Below are positions 34,455-42,431 of a stretch of 64,000 nucleotides of DNA, one piece after another; positions within the stretch are counted from its first letter, which is position 1; every line of letters begins with the position of its first letter. The DNA lies in the NCBI GenBank assembly GCA_019358875.1, contig JAHHIF010000010.1, positions 62,001 through 126,000 of the forward strand. Reading direction: 5' to 3'. The translations under genes were made by a program, and so were the position numbers. The DNA is from Symplocastrum torsivum CPER-KK1. GTDB taxonomy: Bacteria; Cyanobacteriota; Cyanobacteriia; Cyanobacteriales; Coleofasciculaceae. The notes under the pieces were generated by a model. That model was not told the origin of the DNA. It was given only the letters and a program-made list of their open reading frames with translations, and did no database searches.

Positions 34455-35078
34455 ATGTACGCAACAGTTACAAAGCCATTAACCTTTGAAGAATTTCTAG
34501 TCTGGGATGACGGTTCAGGCAGGAACTTTGAGTTACTTGATGGGGTTCCCGTGCCATTATCTGAACCAAATGCAAATCACGAGGATTTGATAGAGCGACT
34601 TTGCACTTGCCTAGAAGCTCACTGCTTAGAGGCAAATCTACCATTAGTTTGCAGACAGTCTAAACAGGTTCGACTTAAGACAGAACCAGACGAAAAGGAA
34701 AAAAGCCGTAAAGCCGACATTGTGATTTTTGCCAAACAAGAATGGCAACGGATGAAAGGGAATTCTAGCTCTGCTGCGGCTTACGTTCCACCGCCAGGAG
34801 TCATTGAAGTAGTCAGTACAAATTGGAAAGATGACTATCTTACTAAACTCGCTGAATACGAAGATTTGGGAGTTTCAGAATACATAATCGTGGACTATGC
34901 CGCCTATGGGGGAATTCGTTTTATCGGGTCACCGAAGCAACCAACAATTACAATTTATCAATTGGAGAACGGTGAATATCTGCCCGGTAAGATTTTTAGA
35001 GGGCAAGATCGAATTGAGTCTCGGTTGTTTATCAACTTAACCCTCGAAGCCCAACAAATCTTTGCCATGAGCAGATGA
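34455..35078 (+). CDS. Uma2-family (DUF820) protein
   Basis: A 207-aa Uma2 protein: PLTFEEFLVWDDGSGRNFELLDGVPVPLSEP at the start, KSRKADIVIFAKQEW (metal-site Asp, PD changed to AD) and PPGVIEVVSTNWKDDYLTKLAEYEDLGVSEYIIVDY. The subtype with VPVxLSEPN and a KQVRLKT strand is the one often seen in cyanobacteria. It follows polA by 65 bp on the same strand but is unlikely to be functionally linked. Third intact Uma2 gene in the window. Confidence 0.92.
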   Translation: MYATVTKPLTFEEFLVWDDGSGRNFELLDGVPVPLSEPNANHEDLIERLCTCLEAHCLEANLPLVCRQSKQVRLKTEPDEKEKSRKADIVIFAKQEWQRMKGNSSSAAAYVPPPGVIEVVSTNWKDDYLTKLAEYEDLGVSEYIIVDYAAYGGIRFIGSPKQPTITIYQLENGEYLPGKIFRGQDRIESRLFINLTLEAQQIFAMSR

Positions 35079-35154
35079 GTTTAGGCTACTGAACTATGAA
35101 ACATGAACGAAATCCAGACATCGTACTCTATTAAGTAGTGAAAGCCGCTATATT

Positions 35155-35775
35155 ATGCGTATGTGCTTTGTTGGTGACTCTTTTGTGAATGGAACTTGTG
35201 ACCCTGAGTATCTTGGTTGGACAGGGAGAATTTGCCGAGAAGCACACAAGCAAGGGCATGATATTACTTACTATAACCTTGGTATACGACGAAATACTAG
35301 TGCAGACGTCGCAGCACGTTGGTTTGAGGAAGTATCTCGCCGTTTGCCTGAAGAATGCAATGGTAGAATTGTCTTCTCTTTTGGTGTAAATGATACGACT
35401 CTTGAAAAAGGTAAAACTCGTATTGAATTACATCATTCCATAGAAAACTGCCGCAAAATTTTAACGACGGCTAAACAACTTTATCCGGTATTAATGATTA
35501 GTCCTTTACCGATTGGAGATGTTGAGCAAAACCGCAGAAGTGCTAACTTATCGGAACAGTTTGCCTTGGTTTGCAATCAGGTTAATGTACCTTACTTAAA
35601 TGTTTTCAATCTTCTAAAATCATCAACTACTTGGATGAGCGAGGTAGCAGAAAATGATGGTGCTCATCCAGGAGCAGCAGGGTATTCAGAATTAGCAAAA
35701 TATATCGAGAGTTGGTCTTCCTGGTTGTCTTGGTTTAACTATAGCGGTTCTCATATTTCCGGATCTGGAAAGTGA
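35155..35775 (+). CDS. SGNH/GDSL-family hydrolase
   Basis: A 206-aa esterase/lipase-like enzyme. Block I is MRMCFVGDSFVNGTCD (catalytic Ser in GDSF, residue 9). Block III is FGVNDTT with the oxyanion Asn. Block V is ENDGAHPGAAGYSEL, where the catalytic Asp and His appear as DGAH. The internal CNQVNVPYLNVFN matches SGNH helix packing. No signal peptide, so cytoplasmic. The substrate is unknown; TAP/tesA-like acyl hydrolases are the closest type. Confidence 0.9.
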   Translation: MRMCFVGDSFVNGTCDPEYLGWTGRICREAHKQGHDITYYNLGIRRNTSADVAARWFEEVSRRLPEECNGRIVFSFGVNDTTLEKGKTRIELHHSIENCRKILTTAKQLYPVLMISPLPIGDVEQNRRSANLSEQFALVCNQVNVPYLNVFNLLKSSTTWMSEVAENDGAHPGAAGYSELAKYIESWSSWLSWFNYSGSHISGSGK

Positions 35776-35848
35776 TTTGCCTGAAAATACCTAGTTTCAT
35801 GAACCTTAGCAAAAGCATTGTTGAATCATATCAACCAATCAAATTCTT

Positions 35849-38005
35849 TTAATCTTGAGGTTGTTCTGGTTCTTTTTCTTCTTCTGGTTTTTCCTGCGTT
35901 GATGCTAACCGACTTTGTGCTTGGTTTCGCGCATCGATCGCTTCTCTGTAGTCTTGCTGGTATTGAATGGCTTTGTTGTACGAGTCAATTGCTTCTGGAT
36001 ATCGTTGTAAATTGACTAAAGCGTTGCCGCGACTGTACCAAGCTTCGTAGTGATCGGGTTTAATTTCAACGGCTCTATTGTAAGAAGCGATCGCATCTGG
36101 GTAGCGCTTCAAGTTATAAAAAGCATTGCCCAGGTTATACCAAGTTTGCTGAGAATTCCGCCGTAATTTAAGTGCCTTATTGTAAGAAGTAATCGCTTCC
36201 TCGTAGCGATTCAGTTGATGTAATGACCAACCACGACTGTACCAAGCTTCGGCATCATTGGGATTAAATTTCACAGCTTGGTCAAACGACGCGATCGCTT
36301 TTTCATACTGCCCCACGTTAACTAGCGCACTGCCCCGACTGTACCAAGCCTGGTAGAAATTCGGCTGAAATTGAACAGCTTTATCATAAGACTCCACCGC
36401 TTCTGGATAACGTTCTAAAACAATCAACGCATTGCCTCGGCTATACCAAGATTGAGGAGAATCAGGCTTAAATTTAATCGCTTTGTCATAGGAGTCCACA
36501 GCTTCTTGATACTGTCGCAAACTATGTAGTGCTAAGCCACGTCTGTACCAAGCGGGAGAGTAGTCAGATTGGAGTTTAACGGCTTTATCAAAAGATGCGA
36601 TCGCTTCTGAATATTGTTTTAACTTCATCTGTGCATTACCGCGACCATCCCAGGCTTCCAGATATTTTGGCTGGATTTTGAGGGCAGCGTCAAACGAGGC
36701 GATCGCTTCTTCGTATCGCTGCAAGGAATCAAGTGCTTTGCCTCGACTCACCCAAGCTTCTAAATAATTTGGCTGGATTTGAATCGCTTTATCGTAGGCA
36801 TCAAGGGCATCTTTATACCGCTTCAAGGCTAAAAGTGTATCCCCTTGACCATTCCAAGCTTCTGCGTATTCGGGTCGAATTTCAACAGCACGATTGTATG
36901 CCTTAAGCGCATCATCGTAGCGCTTCAACTCCAAAAGAGTTTCCCCTCGGTTAGTTAAATCAGTGGCATTCGTAGAGTTTATTACGTTAACTGCCAATAC
37001 GGTTGCGATCGCCCCCAGACCAATAACACTGATTGAGATTAAAACTTTACGCAGTAGAGGAACTGAGAGTTTTCGTTTTCCAGCAAGCGCTGAAGCAGGT
37101 GGTAAAGCAACAGTCTTATTAGGGGTGGTGTTCAAATCTTTGAGGGCGTTTAAAGCAGATGTTGCCGACTGATAACGCTGCCGAAAGTCATAGCACACCA
37201 TCTTGTCTAACACTTGAGTAAACTCAGGGCTAACTGATGCTAAGTCATGCCAACTGATTTCACTCGTATCAGGGTTAGTAGGTAGTTGGTCAGGCGCTAT
37301 GCCAGTCAGGGCTTGAATGCCAACCATTCCTACCGCATAGATATCACTGCTTAATCTAGGAGAAGCATTAGCTTGTTCGCTAGGGCAATAGCCAGGAGTG
37401 CCAATTGCGATCGTGAAGCTTGTCTTCCCGCCTTTGATAACCTGGGTAGTGACTTGTTTAACTGCCCCAAAATCGATTAAAACCAACTTGCCATCTTGCT
37501 TACGCCTGATCAAGTTTCGGGGATTGATATCACGGTGAATAACATTCTGCTGATGCACAAACTCTAGGATTTCCAGGATGTCCCGTAACAGGGAAATTAC
37601 CTGCTTCTCACTCCAGCCACTCCCTTTAGTCCCGCCAGAGGAAGGTGAACCTCCCTTTGCCATCCCTTGGTAGGAGGGAGTGAGTTCTTGACTGAGGTCA
37701 TGCCCTTCAATCAGTTCCTGTACCAGATAGAACTCTTGATTGTCTTCAAAGTAAGCAAAGAGTCGGGGGATTTGATCGTGACTTCCCAACTGGTACAAGA
37801 CTTTTGCTTCTGTATCAAATAGACGCCTTGCCGTTTGCAAGGTTAATGGGTCAGTTGATTGAGGCTTTAGTTGCTTAACAACACACTGATGGTTGTCAGG
37901 AAGGTGCTGGTCTTGGGCAACAAAAGTCTTACCGAACCCACCTTGTCCCAGTTGGCTAATGATTTTGTAGCGTCCACCAAGTGTTTGTCCAATTCCCAAG
38001 TTCAT
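35849..38005 (-). CDS. Serine/threonine protein kinase with C-terminal TPR array
   Basis: A 718-aa cyanobacterial Hanks-type kinase. The kinase domain (residues 10-280) shows GRYKIISQLGQGGFGKTF, VVKQLKPQ with the ATP-binding Lys, VIHRDINPRNLI with the catalytic Asp, LIDFGAVKQ and GTPGYCPSEQ. One membrane helix follows (VLISISVIGLGAIATVLAV, about 315-335). About ten tetratricopeptide repeats of the pattern AWYSRGNALVNLQRYPEAIDSYNKAI then face the far side of the membrane. I start at ATG 38005 (MNLGIGQTL); an in-frame extension to 38113 lacks kinase homology. The substrate and signal are unknown. Confidence 0.9.
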   Translation of the reverse strand: MNLGIGQTLGGRYKIISQLGQGGFGKTFVAQDQHLPDNHQCVVKQLKPQSTDPLTLQTARRLFDTEAKVLYQLGSHDQIPRLFAYFEDNQEFYLVQELIEGHDLSQELTPSYQGMAKGGSPSSGGTKGSGWSEKQVISLLRDILEILEFVHQQNVIHRDINPRNLIRRKQDGKLVLIDFGAVKQVTTQVIKGGKTSFTIAIGTPGYCPSEQANASPRLSSDIYAVGMVGIQALTGIAPDQLPTNPDTSEISWHDLASVSPEFTQVLDKMVCYDFRQRYQSATSALNALKDLNTTPNKTVALPPASALAGKRKLSVPLLRKVLISISVIGLGAIATVLAVNVINSTNATDLTNRGETLLELKRYDDALKAYNRAVEIRPEYAEAWNGQGDTLLALKRYKDALDAYDKAIQIQPNYLEAWVSRGKALDSLQRYEEAIASFDAALKIQPKYLEAWDGRGNAQMKLKQYSEAIASFDKAVKLQSDYSPAWYRRGLALHSLRQYQEAVDSYDKAIKFKPDSPQSWYSRGNALIVLERYPEAVESYDKAVQFQPNFYQAWYSRGSALVNVGQYEKAIASFDQAVKFNPNDAEAWYSRGWSLHQLNRYEEAITSYNKALKLRRNSQQTWYNLGNAFYNLKRYPDAIASYNRAVEIKPDHYEAWYSRGNALVNLQRYPEAIDSYNKAIQYQQDYREAIDARNQAQSRLASTQEKPEEEKEPEQPQD

Positions 38006-38177
38006 GCGGTTTTCCCAAAGGGATGCTGTCTTCACCGTGACGATATACTCGATTTTTGCACACAAAACTGGCAGCACCCGGACACTAATACTGTAGCCAC
38101 CAATAATTGTCAAAAGGTTGTAAACACAGTAATAACCACCAAACTGTCGCTGGATTTGCTGGATAATCGTTTTTATT

Positions 38178-38570
38178 TCAAAGGCAATGGAATCCTTGCT
38201 CTTGCCGCAACTTTCGATCGAAGGTTACAGTTTCAGTACAGCCTATCTGTCGAGCGATCGCTCCAATTAGATAGTCCGAAAAATCAGCTTGTCCCTTCTT
38301 GGTGCGTTGTAAGGCTTGGTAAACCACAGAACGGTCTTCAAATTCAAAGCCAGAACTTTGCACCATCATCTCTAAGGTTGTGATAATCTCATCTTTGCCA
38401 AATTGATAAGGTCGTCCTTTAAGAACCCAGACCACCTCACATAAAACAACACTGCTAATAAAACAAGGTTGATTTTCCTGAATCATTTGAGAAGCTCGTT
38501 CCCATTGATCAAGATCGTCTCTGGTGAGATAGCGAATTAGGACATTTGTATCAAGTCCAATCACGCGCAC
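38178..38570 (-). CDS. PIN-domain toxin (type II TA)
   Basis: A 130-aa PIN-domain RNase. VIGLDTNVLIRYLTRDD near the start supplies the first Asp, SSVVLCEVVWVLKG the second acidic residue, and KKGQADFSDYLIGAIARQIGCTETVTFDRKL the last ones. The gene starts with GTG inside the upstream AbrB gene (20-bp overlap), a strong sign of a paired toxin-antitoxin operon. The family cleaves tRNA or rRNA when the antitoxin is lost. All catalytic acids look intact. Confidence 0.92.
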   Translation of the reverse strand: MRVIGLDTNVLIRYLTRDDLDQWERASQMIQENQPCFISSVVLCEVVWVLKGRPYQFGKDEIITTLEMMVQSSGFEFEDRSVVYQALQRTKKGQADFSDYLIGAIARQIGCTETVTFDRKLRQEQGFHCL

Positions 38571-38796
38571 CCTCTGCGATCGCCGTGTCCATCTCCTCTA
38601 GGGTTGCAGTCTTCATACCAGGACGATGTAACACTCCAGACAAGGCTTCGAGCGGGACATTTAGTGGAACAACTTTGACATCACCGTTTTCATCAATAAG
38701 AAATTCGACTTTGCTACCCGTTTCTAGTTTCAGGTAATCTCGGATTTCTTTGGGAATGGTGACTTGTCCCTTAGTTGTGACTGTTGCAATGGACAT
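38551..38796 (-). CDS. AbrB/MazE-type antitoxin
   Basis: An 81-aa protein with a SpoVT-AbrB swapped-hairpin DNA-binding fold: MSIATVTTKGQVTIPKEIRDYLKLETGSKVEFLIDENG. The C-terminal tail (TATLEEMDTAIAEGARDWT) is the likely toxin-binding helix. It overlaps the PIN gene by 20 bp and is its cognate antitoxin, probably autorepressing the promoter at about 38800-38850. Confidence 0.93.
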   Translation of the reverse strand: MSIATVTTKGQVTIPKEIRDYLKLETGSKVEFLIDENGDVKVVPLNVPLEALSGVLHRPGMKTATLEEMDTAIAEGARDWT

Positions 38797-38860
38797 AGTG
38801 GAATTCCTTACATAGCATCCTTACTCGATTGTAAGGTTGATTTGGGTAAAGCTGAAGCGA

Positions 38861-38962
38861 TCATTCTGGTACTGGAACTGAAGATTTGCGATCGCGATCG
38901 TCACAGGAAACTAGGACATCAGGATAGTAAAATCGATTGAGAGCTTCAATTCGCACTTTCAT
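38861..38962 (-). pseudogene. Uma2 gene fragment
   Basis: The frame from 38962 reads MKVRIEALNRFYYPDVLVSC, then DDRDRKSSV, and ends at 38861. This is the middle of a Uma2 protein (DMKVR...YPDVMVTCD.RD) with both ends missing. The frame stays open upstream as PD before the M, as in whole Uma2 genes. A decayed remnant, about 33 codons. Confidence 0.72.
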
Positions 38963-39248
38963 GTCCGGGATTGGGGGGAGGCAATCATGGTTAGAACCTC
39001 AAAGATGGGGTGATACCTGTAATCTAAAAGATCTTCCAGTATGGTCACTTCACGGCGCACGCGATCGCATCGTTCCCATCAGTGCGTCACAAGAGATGGT
39101 CGAGGCACTGAAAGCTTGCGGCGGCAATGTGAAGTTTACGGTGTACCCAGAAGCCGACCACGACTCGTGGACACAGACCTACAATAATCCAGCACTATTC
39201 GACTGGTTTATGCAGCATCAACGGGATAGGTTAGCACGTTCAAGCTAA
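38937..39248 (+). pseudogene. C-terminal fragment of an alpha/beta hydrolase
   Basis: From about 39029 the frame reads LKDLPVWSLHGARDRIVPIS, then ASQEMVEALKACGG and TVYPEADHDSWTQTYNN, ending LFDWFMQHQR. This is the end of a prolyl-oligopeptidase/esterase-type hydrolase with the catalytic Asp (GARD) and His (ADHDSW). The nucleophile Ser and the rest are absent. The first 30 codons of the frame are unrelated and overlap the Uma2 fragment in antisense. The fragment could not be active. Confidence 0.72.
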
Positions 39249-39280
39249 GAGGAGAAAAACGTTCATTAATATGCAACAGC

Positions 39281-39310
39281 ATAAAAAAATACCCCCGCAG
39301 GGGCGTTTTC
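39281..39310 (-). terminator. Rho-independent terminator of the DUF4278 gene
   Basis: On the minus strand a CGCCCCTGCGGGGGT stem-loop is followed by a run of seven T (complement of the A run at 39283-39289). It lies 66 bp downstream of the DUF4278 stop. Stem, loop and T run fit an intrinsic terminator. Confidence 0.78.
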
Positions 39311-39375
39311 ATCAATTAAACTATGTCGTTGCTTCTGGGATTAGATAGACTTTTACCCCAGCTTCGATTTCAGTA

Positions 39376-39723
39376 CTAGCCGTTGTAAGTTGCCAACCCA
39401 ATTTCCTCGGCAGAACGATGCAACATCGCTTGCTGACGATTTTGGTGCGTCCGTTGGTGATTCAGCATTAGTGAACGAGCTTTATCTTGAGTAGACAAAA
39501 CAGGAGTCTTGGTTGGCTCAACAGTATTTGTCGTTGTATTGCCGCCAGTGTGATAAGAAACGCCACGGTACTTGAGGTTAACTGTGGGTTGCAGCACAGG
39601 TGGCTTTTTCAAATTGCGGAATCTCCAGTCCAAGCCCCGATATTTACCGCCAATTTGACCTTCAGTGGTTTCAACTTCGGAGGGGTTGTAGTCGTAGCTA
39701 ACACCGCGATAAGAGAGTTTCAT
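39376..39723 (-). CDS. DUF4278 protein
   Basis: A 115-aa protein with two copies of the DUF4278 motif: LSYRGVSYDYNP at the start and LKYRGVSYHTGG near residue 50. The C-terminus has QDKARSLMLNHQRTHQNRQQAMLHRSAEEIG. Small proteins of this type are common in cyanobacteria and often induced by stress (as recalled). The function is unknown. Single-gene unit with its own terminator. Confidence 0.87.
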   Translation of the reverse strand: MKLSYRGVSYDYNPSEVETTEGQIGGKYRGLDWRFRNLKKPPVLQPTVNLKYRGVSYHTGGNTTTNTVEPTKTPVLSTQDKARSLMLNHQRTHQNRQQAMLHRSAEEIGLATYNG

Positions 39724-40138
39724 AGTATTCGCCTCGTTATGTAACGTAAGTTTGATGAGGCGCGTTCCTTCAGGATCTCTCCTTACTTCCGTCCCGCTGT
39801 CATTCCTGGTGACTTGCTTAACTACCGAATACAGTGAGATGAACGTTTTTTCTTTTCTGTATCTATTGTTACCGTTTTTAGGGTAAATGTCAAATTTGTT
39901 GTAAAACTTTACAATCCACCAACGAAGTCAGTAAACGTCGCTCTCAAGTACCGAAGAATTGTAACTGTCTTTTTCCCGTCGCCTGCTCATGGGGAACAAG
40001 AGGGGAGGGTACAGCAGATAAACTGATGAGTAGTGCCTCAAAAAGGTAAGGGTGTGACAGGTTGTAACACCCCAAGCGTCGCCCTGTGAAATGCTTCTAT
40101 AATCACTAGTCCCTGAATCAGACGTAAAGATTGTTGAT
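39724..40138. other. Divergent intergenic region
   Basis: The spacer holds the promoters of the minus-strand DUF4278 gene and of smpB. No coding frame, tRNA or recognisable RNA is visible. The stretch 39770-39900 is the probable long leader of the DUF4278 gene. Confidence 0.5.
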
Positions 40139-40606
40139 ATGAGTGATAAAGATGATAGTTACAAAATTGTTAGTGATAATCGGCAAGCCCGTTTCCGATA
40201 TGAAATTTTAGAGACTTATGAGGCGGGGATTGAGCTAAAGGGCACAGAGGTTAAGTCAATTCGGGAGGGCAGGGTAAACCTGCGAGATGGGTTTGCCTTG
40301 ATTCGTGATGGTGAAGCATGGCTGCTGAATGTACATATCTCTCCGTATCAAAGCAGCAGCACTTATTTTAATCATGAACCCCTTCGCAACCGCCGACTAC
40401 TGCTGCACCGAAAGGAAATCCGCAAGCTCATCGGTAAGGTGGAACAAGAGGGTTTAACGCTTGTGCCATTGAAGATGTACCTAAAACGAGGCTTCGTGAA
40501 AATCAGCCTAGGTTTGGGTAAAGGTAAGAAGCTTCATGACAAGCGCGAAACCCTCAAGGCGCGTCAGGATAAGCGAGATATGGCGCGGGCAATGAAGCGT
40601 GAGTAG
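40139..40606 (+). CDS. smpB: SsrA-binding protein SmpB
   Basis: A 155-aa RNA-binding partner of tmRNA in trans-translation, which rescues stalled ribosomes. It shows NRQARFRYEILETYEAGIELKGTEVKSIREGRVNLRDGFALI, the core OB-fold, then HISPYQ and RRLLLHRKEIRKLIGKVEQEGLTLVPLKMY. The basic C-terminal tail KKLHDKRETLKARQDKRD inserts into the ribosome. Length and all motifs are normal. No ssrA gene is visible next to it. Confidence 0.97.
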   Translation: MSDKDDSYKIVSDNRQARFRYEILETYEAGIELKGTEVKSIREGRVNLRDGFALIRDGEAWLLNVHISPYQSSSTYFNHEPLRNRRLLLHRKEIRKLIGKVEQEGLTLVPLKMYLKRGFVKISLGLGKGKKLHDKRETLKARQDKRDMARAMKRE

Positions 40607-40607
40607 C

Positions 40608-40700
40608 TGTCAGCTATAGCAAAGGCAGAAGGGATGCATATTGACGGGTCTTGGTTTCAGTATTTAGCGCAAGTCCTAATTTCCTGGGCGACTGCTATAC
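40608..40700. repeat. Dispersed degenerate spacer repeat
   Basis: The order of words GGCAGAAG, TGACGGGT, TTTCAGTATTTAGCGCAAGTC, GGGCGACTGCTATA in 40623-40700 mirrors GGCAGAAG, TGACGGGTTAAG, TTTTAGTATTTGGCGAGAGTC, TTGGTGACTGCTAGG at 7482-7549. Both copies are in spacers after unrelated genes. A preceding AGCTGTCAGCTATAGC belongs to the common short-repeat family. Confidence 0.6.
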
Positions 40701-40722
40701 CAGGTTGGGAACTTACTTACAG

Positions 40723-42168
40723 TCAATTCAACTCATTATCCGCCTGCGTTGCAGGAACATAGGAGTCAAACACCTGACCATTGTTCGCTGAAGGTTGAAC
40801 GCTGTAATAACTAGCAATAATTGCGACCATTAACCACCAGAGAGTATTGATTTCGGGTCGGTACCAGACAGTATCCACAAAACCGTGGGATAGAATCCCA
40901 GTCATAGCAGCGATCGCACCAATCAGCCAAAAGCCATCCGGATTAGCCAGTGCCCGCATACGACGCAATTGCTGGACTCCCTGATTGAACGTCACAACAA
41001 GCAGCCACAGGAAACAGGCAAAGCCAATAAAGCCCGTTTCTACAAGCACCTCTAAGAAGATGGAATAGGCACTCAAGGCACTAAAGCGGGGACGCATATA
41101 CTGGGGATAGACTTTGTTAAAGGCATTGTTACCAGGTCCAATACCGAGAATAGGGCGATCGCGAATCATCTCCACCACCGATGCCCAAACATTCATCCGG
41201 AAGTTATTACTACTATCTCCTCGACCAACAAATAGCCGCAAGACGCGAAGGCGTATCGACTCATCTAGCTGGATGGCTACGAGTAATAACCCAACCATAC
41301 TCCCGAACACAATTGGCAATAACCAAGTGCGCCAGAAGGGAGGTAAATAATTGATCCACCAGTACCAGAGTAATATTATCAATGTGACAAAAAGAACCCC
41401 AAAGCCGATCCAGCCGCCCAAGCTACCCGTGCGAAACAAGCAGTAGGAATTGACCACCACCATTGTCAGTGCCAATGCCTTGGGAACCCAACCTCGCCAA
41501 GCAAACACCGCAACTATTGATAACGCGATCGCAGGCAACAAATAGGAGGCAAGTAAGTTGGGGTTTCCCAAGTAGCTATAAACTCGTGTCGATTTAGATA
41601 AGGGAGACTCTGGATCAACCCAGGTTGCCAGTGCCTTTGCCCCAAAAAATGACTGCCGTACCCCGTAAACACTGACTATTAGTGATACATGGAGGAATAG
41701 GGTAATAATCCCGGAACGGATGCGGGGCGTTCTCAACACCCGTGCCATCAGGGCAAATAGCAGTAGATAAAGCGTTAACTTCACCAACCCCGTAGCCGCT
41801 GCCATCTTCACCGGAGAAAGGGCAGTTGCCACTACCGCAATACTCCAGTACAGCAACGCCAGTAGATGAATTGGCGTTACCTTCAATGGCAACCCTTTAG
41901 GGTAGACTGTTTCATCCGATAAAGTCAGCAACACCCAAAACGCTGCTCCTGCAATCAATAGAACGCCGATCAAAGCATTGGGTACAAACGGAGCCAAAGC
42001 CAACACCAAAGCGACCAACAACGCCCCTATCGGCTCAGAGTACTGCATCAGCAAACTGTCCCGATGCCACGATTGCAGCAGTCCCACCAGCCGATACAAA
42101 TAGCTAGCGCCTCGCCACTGATACAGATGTAAATTCGACAGAGTAAACTGTTGCCAAACTGAATTCAT
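40723..42168 (-). CDS. IctB-like O-antigen-ligase-family membrane protein
   Basis: A 481-aa polytopic membrane protein with about ten hydrophobic helices. It has the N-terminal IctB-type start (SVWQQFTLSNLHLYQWRGASYLYRLVGLL) and the Wzy/O-antigen ligase region NFRMNVWASVVEMIRDRPILGIGPGNNAFNKVYPQYM. IctB was first described as a bicarbonate transporter in cyanobacteria; that role is debated, and homology suggests glycan chemistry. The C-terminus is soluble and Asn/Gln-rich. Single gene, with spacer repeats on both sides. Confidence 0.87.
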   Translation of the reverse strand: MNSVWQQFTLSNLHLYQWRGASYLYRLVGLLQSWHRDSLLMQYSEPIGALLVALVLALAPFVPNALIGVLLIAGAAFWVLLTLSDETVYPKGLPLKVTPIHLLALLYWSIAVVATALSPVKMAAATGLVKLTLYLLLFALMARVLRTPRIRSGIITLFLHVSLIVSVYGVRQSFFGAKALATWVDPESPLSKSTRVYSYLGNPNLLASYLLPAIALSIVAVFAWRGWVPKALALTMVVVNSYCLFRTGSLGGWIGFGVLFVTLIILLWYWWINYLPPFWRTWLLPIVFGSMVGLLLVAIQLDESIRLRVLRLFVGRGDSSNNFRMNVWASVVEMIRDRPILGIGPGNNAFNKVYPQYMRPRFSALSAYSIFLEVLVETGFIGFACFLWLLVVTFNQGVQQLRRMRALANPDGFWLIGAIAAMTGILSHGFVDTVWYRPEINTLWWLMVAIIASYYSVQPSANNGQVFDSYVPATQADNELN

Positions 42169-42275
42169 AAATTAAGAGTTGAGGTTAGGAATTAGCTTAT
42201 TCCAAGTTGCGGTCAAACGTAGTAGACTTGCAAGAATGCATGATTCTTGAGAAAAGCAGTAAGGACAAGCGCTCA

Positions 42276-42372
42276 TGGCGAGTGCGATAGCGAAGCGCTG
42301 CTGCGTTTGCGTTCGCCCTTGGCGTTGCCGCAGGCTAGCATTAGCGAGAGTTCGAGCGTCAGCGCAGATCGC
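42276..42372. repeat. GC-rich palindromic repeat
   Basis: GAGTGCGATAGCGAAGCGCTG, GTTCGCCCTTGGCGTTGCCG and CAGGCTAGCATTAGCGAGAG are elements of a short palindromic repeat type frequent in cyanobacterial spacers. It yields an open minus-strand frame with biased composition (42172-42414), which I do not believe is a gene. It lies between ictB-like and the cyclase genes. Confidence 0.6.
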
Positions 42373-42431
42373 AAAAAGAACACCTGATCTTACTACTCCT
42401 ACTGAGCAAGACAACTGAACGCTAGCTTCAT

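Noticed and set aside
42172..42414. 80-aa minus-strand ORF before the cyclase gene
   Set aside because: It translates a palindromic spacer repeat and has skewed composition without a ribosome site.
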